A stretch of 64,000 nucleotides of DNA from Lacticaseibacillus casei DSM 20011 = JCM 1134 = ATCC 393 (GTDB taxonomy: Bacteria; Bacillota; Bacilli; Lactobacillales; Lactobacillaceae), in assembly GCF_000829055.1 (NCBI RefSeq), contig NZ_AP012544.1:1984001-2048000 (forward strand), in the 5' to 3' direction. The position numbers and the translations under genes were made by a program. Shown here one piece after another: positions 17,188 to 26,613 of the stretch. Position 1 is the first letter of the stretch; each line of letters starts with the position of its first letter. The notes beneath the pieces are model-generated. The model saw only the letters and a program-made list of their open reading frames with translations, did not search any database and was not told the origin of the DNA.

Positions 17188-19920
17188 TCATTCAATAATT
17201 TTCGATCGCCGCGTAATGGTGTGCATTTTCTCAATCCACGGGTGAATCGGTTCCTTCAAGAAGAGTCCCAACAAGAAGAAGCTAATGCCGAATACGGCCA
17301 GAACGGCGAGGTCAAGCCAGAGATTAGGCCAGTAGATACCACCGACCGTTTCCCGTAAGAGGTTGACGGCGTAGGTAAATGGCAGCCACGGATTGATCAT
17401 CTGGAAGAATTTGCCTGACAGCACGACTGGGAAGTTCCCTCCGGCTCCGGAAATGGACAAGACCAGAATGATGATGCCGATGCCTTTCCCGATGTTGCCG
17501 AATAGCGAGATCAACATGTAGAGGATCGAAACGAAGACCACGCTCAGCATCATGGAAAATAGCAGGTAAAGTGGCTTGTCGACGACGTAAGTGCCAATCA
17601 GGAAAAGATTGCCAAGTGCCGCAATGAGGCCCTGCAACATCCCCAGTCCCACAAACGTCAGCCAGCGTGCAACGTACATTTGTTTGACCGTGGCATCGCT
17701 GAGTGTTGCCGGCAACTGGTATTCGGTGACCAAAATCGCCCCAAGTAACAATGCCCCGACCCAGATACACAAGGCCAGATAGAATGGCGCACTTTGCGAT
17801 CCGTACGTCGGAATCGCGTAGAAGCTTTGTTGCTTGAGCTCGACCGGTTTAGCCAAGAACCCGGCCTCTTTCGTCGCATCCCGGCGCAAAAGCTTGATCA
17901 GTTGCGACAGGTCAACCGACTTTTCACCTTTTTTGATGGCAGCGGCGCCTTTTTGAATGGCATCTTTTAGGGTCGGCCAGTCGTTTTTGATGAAGGTATG
18001 CGCATCATCCAGCCCACTCTGCAGCTGCGGCATTTTTTCGTTTGCCAGCGCCAAGGTGTTGGTCAGATCCTTTTCAATGCCCGGCAGATCCTGGTTAATA
18101 AAGTCGGTCGCCTTCGTCAATTTGGCTTTAAGACTAGGAAAATCGTTTTGGTACAAATCGGCAACGGTCGTCACGCCACTCGTGATCAGGTTCATGTGTC
18201 CATTCAGTAAGGTGTTGGCATCGGTTAGTTCCTGCTTCAGCGCTGGCAATTGTTGTTGAGCCTTGACCAAAAAGCTATGCGCCTGCGTGAGCAAATCCTT
18301 GGTGCCACTGAGGAGCGATGGTAGTTCTGGCAAGATCTGATTGTTGATGGTGGCAAGCGTGGTGCTGGCGTCCTCAAGTGCGGCTTTAAAGTCGTTCAAC
18401 ACCTGTTTGACACTGGTGCCGATATCGAGTGCCTTGAGCGCATCAGCAGTGGCAGCAAACTGATCAGCCGTTTTGGCTAGCGCTCCCAAGCGTGCCTGGA
18501 TCTCACTGGTACTCAGATTAGGCACGTCCTTGGCCAGCGCTTCGGCACCATCCTTCACTGCGGTTGCCGTTGCCGCAACTTCTTTCAGCTGGGCAATGGC
18601 GCCGGCCAAGATCTGGTCGTCTTTACCGGTATGTTTGTTAAGGCTGGCCTGCACCCGTTCAAGCATTTCGGCCAACCTAGTCGCGTTGTCCGCCACCTTG
18701 CCCTGCCGCTTCGCCAAGGCCGTCACCCGTTCGACCATCGCCTGCTTAACGGCGGCCTTATCCTGATTATTGTCAAGCTGCTGGAGTTGATTCTGCAAGG
18801 TCGTTAAATCCGCACTTAGGCTGGTGTTGGCTGCCGCAATCAGCGTCAAACCGGCATCGGTGGCATTTTGCACAACATCCAAAGCAGTACTGATTTTCGG
18901 CAGCACCTCATCTTTGGTGGTCCCCACTGCCGCCTGCGCTTTTTGGCCGAAATCCGTCAGCGCTGGTAAGGTGCCATCGACCTGATTAATCACCGTGATG
19001 CCTTGATCGGTCACTTTGACCGCTTGACTGACGCCGCTTTCCAGTTGATCAAAATTGGTGACCACCGTGTTCAGCTGCGCGCCGGCTTGCTGAACTTCCG
19101 GTAATTTGCTTTTCACCGCAGTTGGCAGTTCACCGGCATCTTGCACCATCGGCAAATAACCATTCGCGGCGGTTAGTTTCTGGGCCATTTGATTGACTTC
19201 TGGGAGATACCCGGCGATTTCATTTGCCATTTGTAACTTTGCCCGAATTGCCGGCATTTTTCCTTGTAAGTCGTCCACTTCAGCCAGGTACTTTTCAATG
19301 GTCGGTAACTGATCATTGGTATTCGTGACCAGACTGGCAAACCGCCGAATCATCGGCAGGTTTTGATCCAGCTTGATGCCGGCTTTATTAAACGTCTTGA
19401 CCAGCGTTTTGGCGACGGTTGCGACGAATTCATCCGAAATGGTATTTTGCAGCGTGCTTGCGCCGGTGCTGGTAATTTTCGGAGCAATCGCATTGATTTT
19501 CTCGTTTACATAATAATCCAGCTTAGACTTATGGATCTTCCCGTCAACAAAGCTCAGCAGATCAGTGGAAAAATGCTTTGGCACCACGACACCGGCGTAA
19601 TACTTGCCGCTTTTGACGCCTTCTTGGACGGCCTTTTTAGAATCCACAAACCGCCAGCCAAGCTGTTTATTGTGCTTCAGTTGATCCATCAGCTCGTCCC
19701 CGACCGCAATTTTCTGATCCCGAAAAGTCGCCGGCTGATCAGCCGAGTATACCGCGACCGTCAGATCCTGGGTATTGCTGTAAGGATCCCACAGCGCCCA
19801 AACGTTAAACCAGCAATAAAGGCTGGGAATGATGACCAGTGCCGCGATCAGCAGAAAAGCGAACGGACTTTTCACAATCCGTTTCCAGTCCAAAGCAACT
19901 AGTTTACCAATGTTACGCAT
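17188..19920 (-). CDS. YhgE/Pip-domain membrane protein
   Basis: A 910-residue protein with the hallmark N-terminus of the YhgE/Pip family: one membrane segment near residues 18-38 followed by PSLYCWFN and DPYSNT. A long extracellular region of about 600 residues with repeated helical segments follows, then five or six membrane segments in the last 230 residues (ABC-2 permease-like). Relatives include the Lactococcus phage infection protein Pip and ESX-associated exporters. Whether this copy is a phage receptor is unknown. ATG 19920 follows GGAGG. It is monocistronic with its own promoter and terminator. Confidence 0.88.
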   Translation of the reverse strand: MRNIGKLVALDWKRIVKSPFAFLLIAALVIIPSLYCWFNVWALWDPYSNTQDLTVAVYSADQPATFRDQKIAVGDELMDQLKHNKQLGWRFVDSKKAVQEGVKSGKYYAGVVVPKHFSTDLLSFVDGKIHKSKLDYYVNEKINAIAPKITSTGASTLQNTISDEFVATVAKTLVKTFNKAGIKLDQNLPMIRRFASLVTNTNDQLPTIEKYLAEVDDLQGKMPAIRAKLQMANEIAGYLPEVNQMAQKLTAANGYLPMVQDAGELPTAVKSKLPEVQQAGAQLNTVVTNFDQLESGVSQAVKVTDQGITVINQVDGTLPALTDFGQKAQAAVGTTKDEVLPKISTALDVVQNATDAGLTLIAAANTSLSADLTTLQNQLQQLDNNQDKAAVKQAMVERVTALAKRQGKVADNATRLAEMLERVQASLNKHTGKDDQILAGAIAQLKEVAATATAVKDGAEALAKDVPNLSTSEIQARLGALAKTADQFAATADALKALDIGTSVKQVLNDFKAALEDASTTLATINNQILPELPSLLSGTKDLLTQAHSFLVKAQQQLPALKQELTDANTLLNGHMNLITSGVTTVADLYQNDFPSLKAKLTKATDFINQDLPGIEKDLTNTLALANEKMPQLQSGLDDAHTFIKNDWPTLKDAIQKGAAAIKKGEKSVDLSQLIKLLRRDATKEAGFLAKPVELKQQSFYAIPTYGSQSAPFYLALCIWVGALLLGAILVTEYQLPATLSDATVKQMYVARWLTFVGLGMLQGLIAALGNLFLIGTYVVDKPLYLLFSMMLSVVFVSILYMLISLFGNIGKGIGIIILVLSISGAGGNFPVVLSGKFFQMINPWLPFTYAVNLLRETVGGIYWPNLWLDLAVLAVFGISFFLLGLFLKEPIHPWIEKMHTITRRSKIIE

Positions 19921-19955
19921 AACTTCCTCCGAATGTCAGCTTGAAATATTGGTTG

Positions 19956-19964
19956 ATTATATCA
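19956..19964 (-). promoter_or_regulatory. Extended -10 promoter of the YhgE/Pip gene
   Basis: TGATATAAT on the minus strand, about 35 bases before the ATG; the -35 region is weak. Confidence 0.55.
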
Positions 19965-20055
19965 CAGGTGTTTGCTCACGCCATTGGACAAAATGCGGGA
20001 TGTGTTAGGTTTTGCAAGGACAGCGCTTGACGTTTCAGAATATCAAAAACATCAT

Positions 20056-20113
20056 AAAAAGCCTTAACCCTACCTTATCAGGCATCCAAACACCCAAGGT
20101 AGCATTAAGGCTT
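20056..20113 (-). terminator. Terminator of the PTS operon
   Basis: A long hairpin with arms AAGCCTTAA / TTAAGGCTT and an inner CTACCTT / AAGGTAG pair, followed by TTTTT on the minus strand, 19 bases after the PTS stop. Confidence 0.85.
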
Positions 20114-20131
20114 ATTTCAATGCAATTTTTC

Positions 20132-22096
20132 CTACAACGACGCCGGCGAAACCGACTCAACCTTCACATCTTCCCGTTGAACCGCAAGGAGATCCGCACC
20201 AGCTTGAACAGTTGTGTCCGCAACCGGCTCGATACGCGCGTATGATTTACTGTTCGTGATCAGCACGATGGTGGTTGGATCAAGTCCGGCCTTTTTGATC
20301 GCCGCTTGATCAAAGGTGCCGAGTAAGTCGCCCTTGTTGACATGCTGACCGGCTTTAACAGCCACCGTGAACGGCGCGCCTTTCAAATTGACGGTGTCGA
20401 TGCCCAGATGGACCAGAATTTCCATGCCGTCATCGGTCGTCATGCCATACGCGTGGCCAGTGTCGGCAACCACCGACAATGTACCGGTTTGCGGGGCGTA
20501 GACGTTGTTGACGCCTTTTTCTGCTGGTTGGATCGCCAGTCCGTCGCCCATCATGCCGGAAGCGAAAACCGGATCGCTGACCTTGGCCAAGGCCACGGTT
20601 TCACCGCTGACCGGTGCGTAGACTTTGTCGTCGCTGACGGTGGAGGAAATCACGGCATTGGCCGTCTCGACGTTTTCGTCAGGCTTCAGAACTTCTTTAG
20701 GAATTGCGAATGCGTTGGTGGCAACGAAGGCAACCACCACCGTACCTAACGAAACCACTGTGTACCATAACAATGCGTGGCCGTTATAGATGTACATCAG
20801 GTAAGACGGCACCACCGCGAGTCCGTATGAGTTGGCTGCGACGTTGAGCATGCTGAGAATGGCCGCCCCGAGCCCGGACGTCAGCACCGTAACGATCAGT
20901 GGCCGGAAGTTGTAGCGAATTAAGACCCCGAATAACGTCGGTTCCGAAACCCCGAAGAGCTGCGACGTGAACGCGCCCATTGACGTGGCTTTTGCCTTAT
21001 TGGAACGGGCCCGCAGGAAAATGGCGAGCGCCACGCCTAAGTTCGCGAATCCATACATAGCTTCCAACGTGATCAACGGGTTCAACCCGGTTGACGCCAG
21101 CAAAGATGTTTCGATGGCAATCATGGTCTGGTGGATCCCGATCAGGACCATCAGCGGATACGCTGCCCCGATCAGGAAGCCGCCAATCCCAAATGGCAAG
21201 TGGATCACCGCTTCAACGCCGACCAGCATCCCACTTTCAATCGCATGAACAATGGGACCGACCCCCAGAATCATGATGGCGAACGTGACCAGCATGGTGA
21301 GAAACGGCGTCAGAATCTGTTCCAACACATTGGGCATGTGCCGCCGGAAAAAGAGTTCCAATTTTGCCCCGATAAAGCCAGCCACCAGTGCGGTTAACAC
21401 CGATCCCTGACTACCTTCAACCGGCAACCAGCCAAACAACATAATCGCCTTGGCACTGCCATCCGCCACAGAATAGGCATTCGGTAAAATCGGCGACACC
21501 AGCATCAAGCCGATGACGATCCCGATAATTGGCGTCCCTTTAAAATAGCGGAACGTTGACCAGACAATCAGCGCAGGTAGGAACGCGAACACCGTGTCGG
21601 TCAAAACGGAAATTACCGAGGTTAAACTCGCGGGAATATCACTGGGAACCGCACCGAAAAGTTTCAAGACCTGAGCGTTCGTGGCGGCACTTTTCAACCC
21701 TAAAAACAACCCGGTTGCGGCGATGACTGGAATAATCGGAATGAAAATACCAGACAACATCGCCATCAAGCGTTGCACGAGCGTTTTGTGCTCACCGGTT
21801 GCCGCCGCAGTCGTATCGGCGTCATCCTTGCCATAAATGGCATTCACCGTGCCTAGCTTGGCAATCGCCGCATACACATCGTTGACAACACCAGTGCCGA
21901 TAATGACCTGATACTGGCCAGAGCCATAAAACACGCCTTTGACTTCCGGTAGTTTTTCCAGCGCCTTGTCGTCAATTGCCTTGCGATCCTTGACTACAAA
22001 GCGCAACCGGGTTTGGCAATGGGTCACGGAATCAATGTTGTTCTCCCCGACCAGCTTCAGAATTGCTTTTGCTTCTTGTTCATAATTTTTTGCCAT
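20132..22096 (-). CDS. PTS EIIBCA transporter, sucrose/glucoside type
   Basis: A 654-residue fused phosphotransferase transporter. The EIIB domain (1-85) carries Cys27 in THCQTRLRF. A membrane EIIC domain spans about 105-455. A glucose-type EIIA domain (about 500-640) has the phospho-accepting His563 in LVHLGID. It imports and phosphorylates a disaccharide. The neighbouring GH13 and GH32 hydrolases and LacI regulator resemble the Lactobacillus plantarum sucrose/fructo-oligosaccharide locus, so sucrose is the best guess; trehalose or another glucoside remains possible. It starts one base after the GH13 stop, behind GAGGTG, so the two form an operon. Confidence 0.88.
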   Translation of the reverse strand: MAKNYEQEAKAILKLVGENNIDSVTHCQTRLRFVVKDRKAIDDKALEKLPEVKGVFYGSGQYQVIIGTGVVNDVYAAIAKLGTVNAIYGKDDADTTAAATGEHKTLVQRLMAMLSGIFIPIIPVIAATGLFLGLKSAATNAQVLKLFGAVPSDIPASLTSVISVLTDTVFAFLPALIVWSTFRYFKGTPIIGIVIGLMLVSPILPNAYSVADGSAKAIMLFGWLPVEGSQGSVLTALVAGFIGAKLELFFRRHMPNVLEQILTPFLTMLVTFAIMILGVGPIVHAIESGMLVGVEAVIHLPFGIGGFLIGAAYPLMVLIGIHQTMIAIETSLLASTGLNPLITLEAMYGFANLGVALAIFLRARSNKAKATSMGAFTSQLFGVSEPTLFGVLIRYNFRPLIVTVLTSGLGAAILSMLNVAANSYGLAVVPSYLMYIYNGHALLWYTVVSLGTVVVAFVATNAFAIPKEVLKPDENVETANAVISSTVSDDKVYAPVSGETVALAKVSDPVFASGMMGDGLAIQPAEKGVNNVYAPQTGTLSVVADTGHAYGMTTDDGMEILVHLGIDTVNLKGAPFTVAVKAGQHVNKGDLLGTFDQAAIKKAGLDPTTIVLITNSKSYARIEPVADTTVQAGADLLAVQREDVKVESVSPASL

Positions 22097-22097
22097 C

Positions 22098-23762
22098 TTA
22101 ATTCACCTCAATGAGAATTGCTTGATAAGGTTTCAACGTTGGTGCGGCATCCGGATAGTTATTAAGCCAGATCCGCCCAGCCGGTAATGCGACCGTTGCC
22201 GGCTGGGCGCTTAAATTGACGAAAATCTGCACATGCTGCCCGCGGGCATAGGCGATAACATGATCGTCTGCGACCTTGATCGGAGCAAAATCGCCCTCAA
22301 TTAGATCCGTCCGCAATGACGAATCGTTGCGCAACCGGCAAAGCTTTTGGTAAAAGTGCCACACCGAGTTTGGATCTGCATGCTCATCCTGCCAGTTCAC
22401 ACCAGGGGCCTGCTGGGCGATTGGCAACCACGGCTGATGGGTGCTGAAGCCGCCATTGACCTGATCATTCCAAGGATACGGTGTGCGCGCATTGTCGCGT
22501 GACCGCCGATTGACACACGCCAGCGCCTCCGCTGGGGAATAGCCTTCCGCAAGCGCCCGCTGATAGTTATCGTGCGTCGGCAGATCGTCAAACTGGTCGA
22601 TCCTGGTTCGCGTTGCATTGACCATCCCTAACTCCTGCCCTTGATAAATGAACGGACATCCCCGTAAGCAGAAGTACAACAATGCCAGTGCTTTGGCTCC
22701 GATAGCATTGCGATAAGCCGGATCCTTAATATACTTGCTCAAACTCCGCGGCTGGTCATGATTTTCCAAAAAGTTCGCGCCCCAACCAACCTTTTGAATC
22801 GCCAGCTGGCTTTTGGCAATCGCGTCACCTAACATTTTGGGTGTCCAGTCCGTTTGTTTGAACCATTCGGAACCGGAAGCCACATCGATATCGGCATAAT
22901 GAAAATCAAAAATCATGGAAAAGTAGCCGTTGGGACCGATGAAATCAGCTAGCTGATCGTAACTTACCCCAGAAGCCTCGCCAATTGTGACGGCGTTGGC
23001 TGGACGAAAAGTCGCATCATTTAGCTCTTTAAGAAAACGACCCAGACCCGGACGATTTTCAGCCTTACGCTTGATCTTGCCAAGGCCATCACTGCCATCA
23101 GGGGTCAACGCCGCAAAGTCCTGATCCTTTTTAATAAACGTGATGGCATCAATGCGGAAGCCAGCCAAGCCTTTTGCCAGCCACCAATTAATCATTTGGT
23201 AAATGGCTTGCCGCAGTTTCGGATTTTCCCAATTGAGATCCGGTTGTTCCGGCGAAAAAACGTGCAGGTAGTATGTGTTCGGCTCACCCGGCACCACGGT
23301 CCAGGCCGAGCCGGCGCCGAAGTTCGAGCGCCAGTTATTCGGCGGCTGGCCGTCGTGACCCTGACGAAAAATATAAAACTGCCGATACGGCGAGTTTGGA
23401 TCTTTTAACGCTGCCTGAAACCACGGGTGCTGATCCGATGTGTGATTCACCACCAAATCCATCACGACTTTAATGCCAAGCGTCTTAGCTGTTGCCATGA
23501 GCCGGTCAAAATCGGCCATGGTGCCAAACTGCGGATTGATGGCTTGATAATCCGAAATATCGTAGCCGTTGTCCACCATCGGACTTTTGTAAATCGGCGA
23601 CAGCCAAATCGCCGTCACGCCTAATTCCTTAAGTTTTGGCAATTCCTCAATGATGGCAGGCAAGTCACCAATGCCATCGTCGTTACTGTCTTTGAATGAC
23701 GCCGGATAAATTTGATAAAAGATTTCCTGTTGCCACCATGTGCGGCTGGTTGGATTGACCAT
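22098..23762 (-). CDS. GH13 alpha-glucosidase
   Basis: A 554-residue oligo-1,6-glucosidase-like enzyme of glycoside hydrolase family 13. The N-terminus has IFYQIYPASF and the calcium-binding-like DSNDDGIGD. The catalytic triad is visible: Asp205 in FRIDAI, Glu262 in IGEAS and Asp336 in NHDQP. It would hydrolyse alpha-glucosides or their 6-phosphates in the cytoplasm after PTS uptake. It is the first gene of a two-gene operon with the transporter and has a LacI-type operator 43 bases upstream. Exact substrate cannot be read from sequence. Confidence 0.88.
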   Translation of the reverse strand: MVNPTSRTWWQQEIFYQIYPASFKDSNDDGIGDLPAIIEELPKLKELGVTAIWLSPIYKSPMVDNGYDISDYQAINPQFGTMADFDRLMATAKTLGIKVVMDLVVNHTSDQHPWFQAALKDPNSPYRQFYIFRQGHDGQPPNNWRSNFGAGSAWTVVPGEPNTYYLHVFSPEQPDLNWENPKLRQAIYQMINWWLAKGLAGFRIDAITFIKKDQDFAALTPDGSDGLGKIKRKAENRPGLGRFLKELNDATFRPANAVTIGEASGVSYDQLADFIGPNGYFSMIFDFHYADIDVASGSEWFKQTDWTPKMLGDAIAKSQLAIQKVGWGANFLENHDQPRSLSKYIKDPAYRNAIGAKALALLYFCLRGCPFIYQGQELGMVNATRTRIDQFDDLPTHDNYQRALAEGYSPAEALACVNRRSRDNARTPYPWNDQVNGGFSTHQPWLPIAQQAPGVNWQDEHADPNSVWHFYQKLCRLRNDSSLRTDLIEGDFAPIKVADDHVIAYARGQHVQIFVNLSAQPATVALPAGRIWLNNYPDAAPTLKPYQAILIEVN

Positions 23763-23804
23763 GTTTGAATCCCCCTGCTAAATGACGCTTTGATATTTAA
23801 AGTG

Positions 23805-23818
23805 TGGTATCGATTCCA
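23805..23818. promoter_or_regulatory. LacI-type operator upstream of the GH13-PTS operon
   Basis: TGGTATCGATTCCA is nearly palindromic and matches the operator upstream of lacI (TGGAATCGATTTCA) with a central ATCGAT. It lies between the lacI stop and the GH13 start. Confidence 0.7.
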
Positions 23819-23837
23819 TATTGGCTAAAAATAAAAC

Positions 23838-24839
23838 TCAGGCGCTTTGCCTGATTTTTAACGATAACGCTAATGTTGCCGGATCCTTTTGGTGGTCGCC
23901 GCGGCCAAGTCCGCGCAACAACATATCCGTGGCAACCTGGGCCATCTCGGTCACCGGTTGATGAACGGTGGTCAGCGGCACGCGGGCGAACGGCGCAAAT
24001 GGCTGATCATCATACCCCATCACCGCGATGTCATCCGGTACCTTCAGATCCGCCGCCAGCAAACTATCCAGCACGCCAACCGCCACTTCATCCGAGTTGG
24101 TAAAAATGGCGTCAGGCCGCTTGACTGGTGCTAATGCGGCTAATTGCTTGCCAATCGCTTGGCCTTCCGCGGCGGTATGCACTTGATCGAAAAGTAATGA
24201 TGGCTCAACTGCCAGTTTATGTGCCGCCATAAAGTCAAAGAACGCTTGAGTACGGGTCTTCCCGTGCCGCGCGCTTTGAATGGCACCGCCTGTCACGTAG
24301 GCAAATCGGCGGTGCCCTTTTTCATACAGGTAATCAAGTGCATCCCGCGTTGCCTGATAATGCGGCAGCACCAAGGAAGTCGCATGTGGAATCTTCACAT
24401 CGGCATTCACCACTACGACACGCCCGGGAAAAGCTTTGGCAACAGCCGCAACCCGCTCCGGTGCTTCAACCGAGGCCAAAATAATGCCATCCAGTTTCCG
24501 GCTTTTCAATTGATCCAAAAACCGCTCCTCGGCATCCGGATCGTCATAAGTCTGCGAAATCATCACTTGATAACCTTGCTCATGCAGCGTGCGCTCAATT
24601 GCATCAAACAACCCAGCGAAAAACGGATTCGTCACCCGCGAGACCAAAACCCCGATATTGCCAGTGGCTTGGGCCCGCAATGAGGTCGCTGCAGCACTCG
24701 GTGTATAGCCTAGCGTTTGAATCGCCGCTTCAATCCGCGCCTTCTTGTCCGCGGAAATATACGGATGATGATTTAAATATCGCGACACGGTTGTCACGCC
24801 GACCCCCGCTGCTGTCGCAATTTCCCGAATCGTCGCCAT
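23838..24839 (-). CDS. LacI-family sugar-responsive repressor
   Basis: A 333-residue regulator. The N-terminal helix-turn-helix (TIREIATAAGVGVTTVSRYL) is followed by the hinge and a periplasmic-binding-like effector domain. It probably represses the GH13-PTS operon and itself, since near-identical ATCGAT-centred palindromes lie upstream of both. ATG 24839 follows AAAAGGAG. In the L. plantarum sucrose locus the comparable gene is sacR; the symbol is not assigned here because the inducer is unproven. Confidence 0.9.
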   Translation of the reverse strand: MATIREIATAAGVGVTTVSRYLNHHPYISADKKARIEAAIQTLGYTPSAAATSLRAQATGNIGVLVSRVTNPFFAGLFDAIERTLHEQGYQVMISQTYDDPDAEERFLDQLKSRKLDGIILASVEAPERVAAVAKAFPGRVVVVNADVKIPHATSLVLPHYQATRDALDYLYEKGHRRFAYVTGGAIQSARHGKTRTQAFFDFMAAHKLAVEPSLLFDQVHTAAEGQAIGKQLAALAPVKRPDAIFTNSDEVAVGVLDSLLAADLKVPDDIAVMGYDDQPFAPFARVPLTTVHQPVTEMAQVATDMLLRGLGRGDHQKDPATLALSLKIRQSA

Positions 24840-24856
24840 GGACTTGCTCTCCTTTT

Positions 24857-24874
24857 TATGGAATCGATTTCATA
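24857..24874. promoter_or_regulatory. LacI-type autoregulatory operator
   Basis: TATGGAATCGATTTCATA is an 18-bp palindrome with one mismatched pair, placed just downstream of the lacI transcription start and overlapping the leader. Confidence 0.8.
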
Positions 24875-24879
24875 AAACG

Positions 24880-24907
24880 AGTATACAGCGCTTTCAGAGA
24901 ATGTCAA
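24880..24907 (-). promoter_or_regulatory. lacI promoter with embedded cre-like site
   Basis: TTGACA (24902-24907) and TATACT (24880-24885) are separated by 16 bases. The spacer contains TGAAAGCGCTGTAT (24883-24896), a 12/14 match to the CcpA cre consensus, implying catabolite repression. Confidence 0.75.
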
Positions 24908-24975
24908 GTTGTTATCCGGGAATTTTCCGCGCACTTTGCGCAGGACTGTCCTCACTAAACACCACGCCGAGGCAA

Positions 24976-25020
24976 ACAAAAACTCCAGCCACATGACCAA
25001 TTAAGGCCACATAACTGGAG
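24976..25020 (-). terminator. Terminator of the GH32 gene
   Basis: A CTCCAG...CTGGAG stem with an inner pairing, followed by TTTTTGTTT on the minus strand, about 40 bases after the GH32 stop. Confidence 0.8.
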
Positions 25021-25058
25021 CAAGGACATGACTTCTTTTAATCCTGCATTCGCCGGCC

Positions 25059-26537
25059 TCACAACCCGCCGTTATCCTTCCGCAAATTCCATGCCTGCAC
25101 CGCGCTGACCGCAGCTGCCGGGGTGACGCGCACGGCACTGGGACAGGTGTCGCCAAAGAACCGGCCGGAAACCACGCGATAGCCATCGTCAATGAAAAGC
25201 TCGAAAACGGACACGTCAATGAACAACCGAATCGTCACGGTCTTACCTGCTGGAAAACCAAATTGCCGCAGACTACCGCCATTATTGCGGTTCTCCCGCT
25301 GCACCATACCCTGCCCGCTATCGGAATCAAGGTTAATCAGCAACTGATCATGATCGCCGTCAGGAATATGCAGCGTCGTCTTCTGTCCGGCCGCCAGCGT
25401 CATCGTGAGTTCGAAGGCACCGGTTAAGTCGGCCACTGACCAGTTGTCGGCCGTCTGTGTCACAGTCGGCAAGCTATCATCCGCAGTCTCGCGCAACGTC
25501 TCAACGTTTGGATGCGGCACCAGACAAACATGCCCATCGCGGAGATCCAGCTTCCGCACGTAACTCAATACGCCTTCCCAGCCATCGTCATCAGTTGGAT
25601 AACTCGTGTCCGGCAAGCCTAACCACGAAATCGCAAGCGTGCCATCCTTTTCGGTATTGGCCAGCCGAGTCGCGTAAAAGTCAAAGCCTTTATCAATGTT
25701 CTGCAAGTGCTGATGCGTCAAGGCACCGGTTTCAGGATCAAAACTATCGGCCACAAGCGCAATGTTAGGGAAAACATTTTCATATTCGAAAAAGTCCTGA
25801 TCCAACCCTTGCGGACAATAAACCAACACAACCTTACCGTTAATGAAGGCGATGTTAGGGCACTCAACCATGTAACCGCAAAACTCGTCCGGGATCCCGA
25901 GCGGCGCCACGAAACGCCAAGTCTTGTCCGGTTTTTTTTCGTATAACAAAATAGCGCCAGTGTGATCAGCACGCTGGCCGCCCACTAGGACATAGGTTTT
26001 GTCTTGATATTTGAAAAGAAACGGATCGCGAAACTCTTGGGTATACCCAGCTGGTGGCGCAGCAATCAACGGCTTAGGATCTTTAAACAGCCGACTATCC
26101 GCACCCAACACCGCACCCAGTTGAGTCGCATGCCGATGCCATTGTTCGTCACGCACATTCCCGGTGTACATGATCCGCAACGTGCCATGCGTCACCAGCG
26201 CAGAGCCAGTATAAGCCCCTTGCGCATCATGCTCGTCCTCCGGCAAAAGATCCCCCGGCACCCGCCGCCAGTTAAATAAATCTTTTGAGACGACATGCGC
26301 CCACGACTTCAGGCCATGAACGGGGCCAAATGGAAACTGCTGATAATAAAGATGCCATTTGCCGTTGAAAAAGTTCAGACTACACGGATCATTGATCAAG
26401 CCGGTGTCTGGTTGAACATGGGTTTTGGTCCGCCACTTACTTGCGGCGACTTGAGCTTTCAAGCTAGCCACGTATTCCGGTGTCCAAGCTGAATACGGCT
26501 GATAACGCTTTGCCATATGCTCAATTGAATCGGTCAT
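25059..26537 (-). CDS. GH32 sucrose-6-phosphate hydrolase / beta-fructosidase
   Basis: A 492-residue glycoside hydrolase family 32 enzyme without a signal peptide, hence cytoplasmic. The nucleophile is Asp50 in LINDP, the transition-state residue is Asp171 in FRDP, and the acid/base is Glu225 in VECP. A C-terminal beta-sandwich follows from about residue 350. The natural substrate is most likely sucrose-6-phosphate delivered by the neighbouring PTS (SacA/ScrB role); short fructo-oligosaccharides are possible. ATG 26537 follows AAGGTGG. It has its own promoter with a cre site and its own terminator, so it is regulated separately from lacI. Confidence 0.9.
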   Translation of the reverse strand: MTDSIEHMAKRYQPYSAWTPEYVASLKAQVAASKWRTKTHVQPDTGLINDPCSLNFFNGKWHLYYQQFPFGPVHGLKSWAHVVSKDLFNWRRVPGDLLPEDEHDAQGAYTGSALVTHGTLRIMYTGNVRDEQWHRHATQLGAVLGADSRLFKDPKPLIAAPPAGYTQEFRDPFLFKYQDKTYVLVGGQRADHTGAILLYEKKPDKTWRFVAPLGIPDEFCGYMVECPNIAFINGKVVLVYCPQGLDQDFFEYENVFPNIALVADSFDPETGALTHQHLQNIDKGFDFYATRLANTEKDGTLAISWLGLPDTSYPTDDDGWEGVLSYVRKLDLRDGHVCLVPHPNVETLRETADDSLPTVTQTADNWSVADLTGAFELTMTLAAGQKTTLHIPDGDHDQLLINLDSDSGQGMVQRENRNNGGSLRQFGFPAGKTVTIRLFIDVSVFELFIDDGYRVVSGRFFGDTCPSAVRVTPAAAVSAVQAWNLRKDNGGL

Positions 26538-26571
26538 GTACTTACCACCTTGTGTTTGAAATAATACCCTT

Positions 26572-26613
26572 ATCTTATCTGAGTTAATGGCAATGTCAAT
26601 GAAAGCGTGAACA
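26572..26613 (-). promoter_or_regulatory. GH32 promoter with cre site
   Basis: TTGACA (26594-26599) and TAAGAT (26572-26577) are 16 bases apart. Abutting the -35 box is a cre site; read on the plus strand it is TGAAAGCGTGAACA (26600-26613), a 13/14 match to the CcpA consensus. Confidence 0.75.

Noticed and set aside
17188..19920. YhgE/Pip protein as part of the defence island
   Set aside because: It is 2.6 kb from brxA with its own promoter and terminator; the Pip name alone does not link it to BREX.
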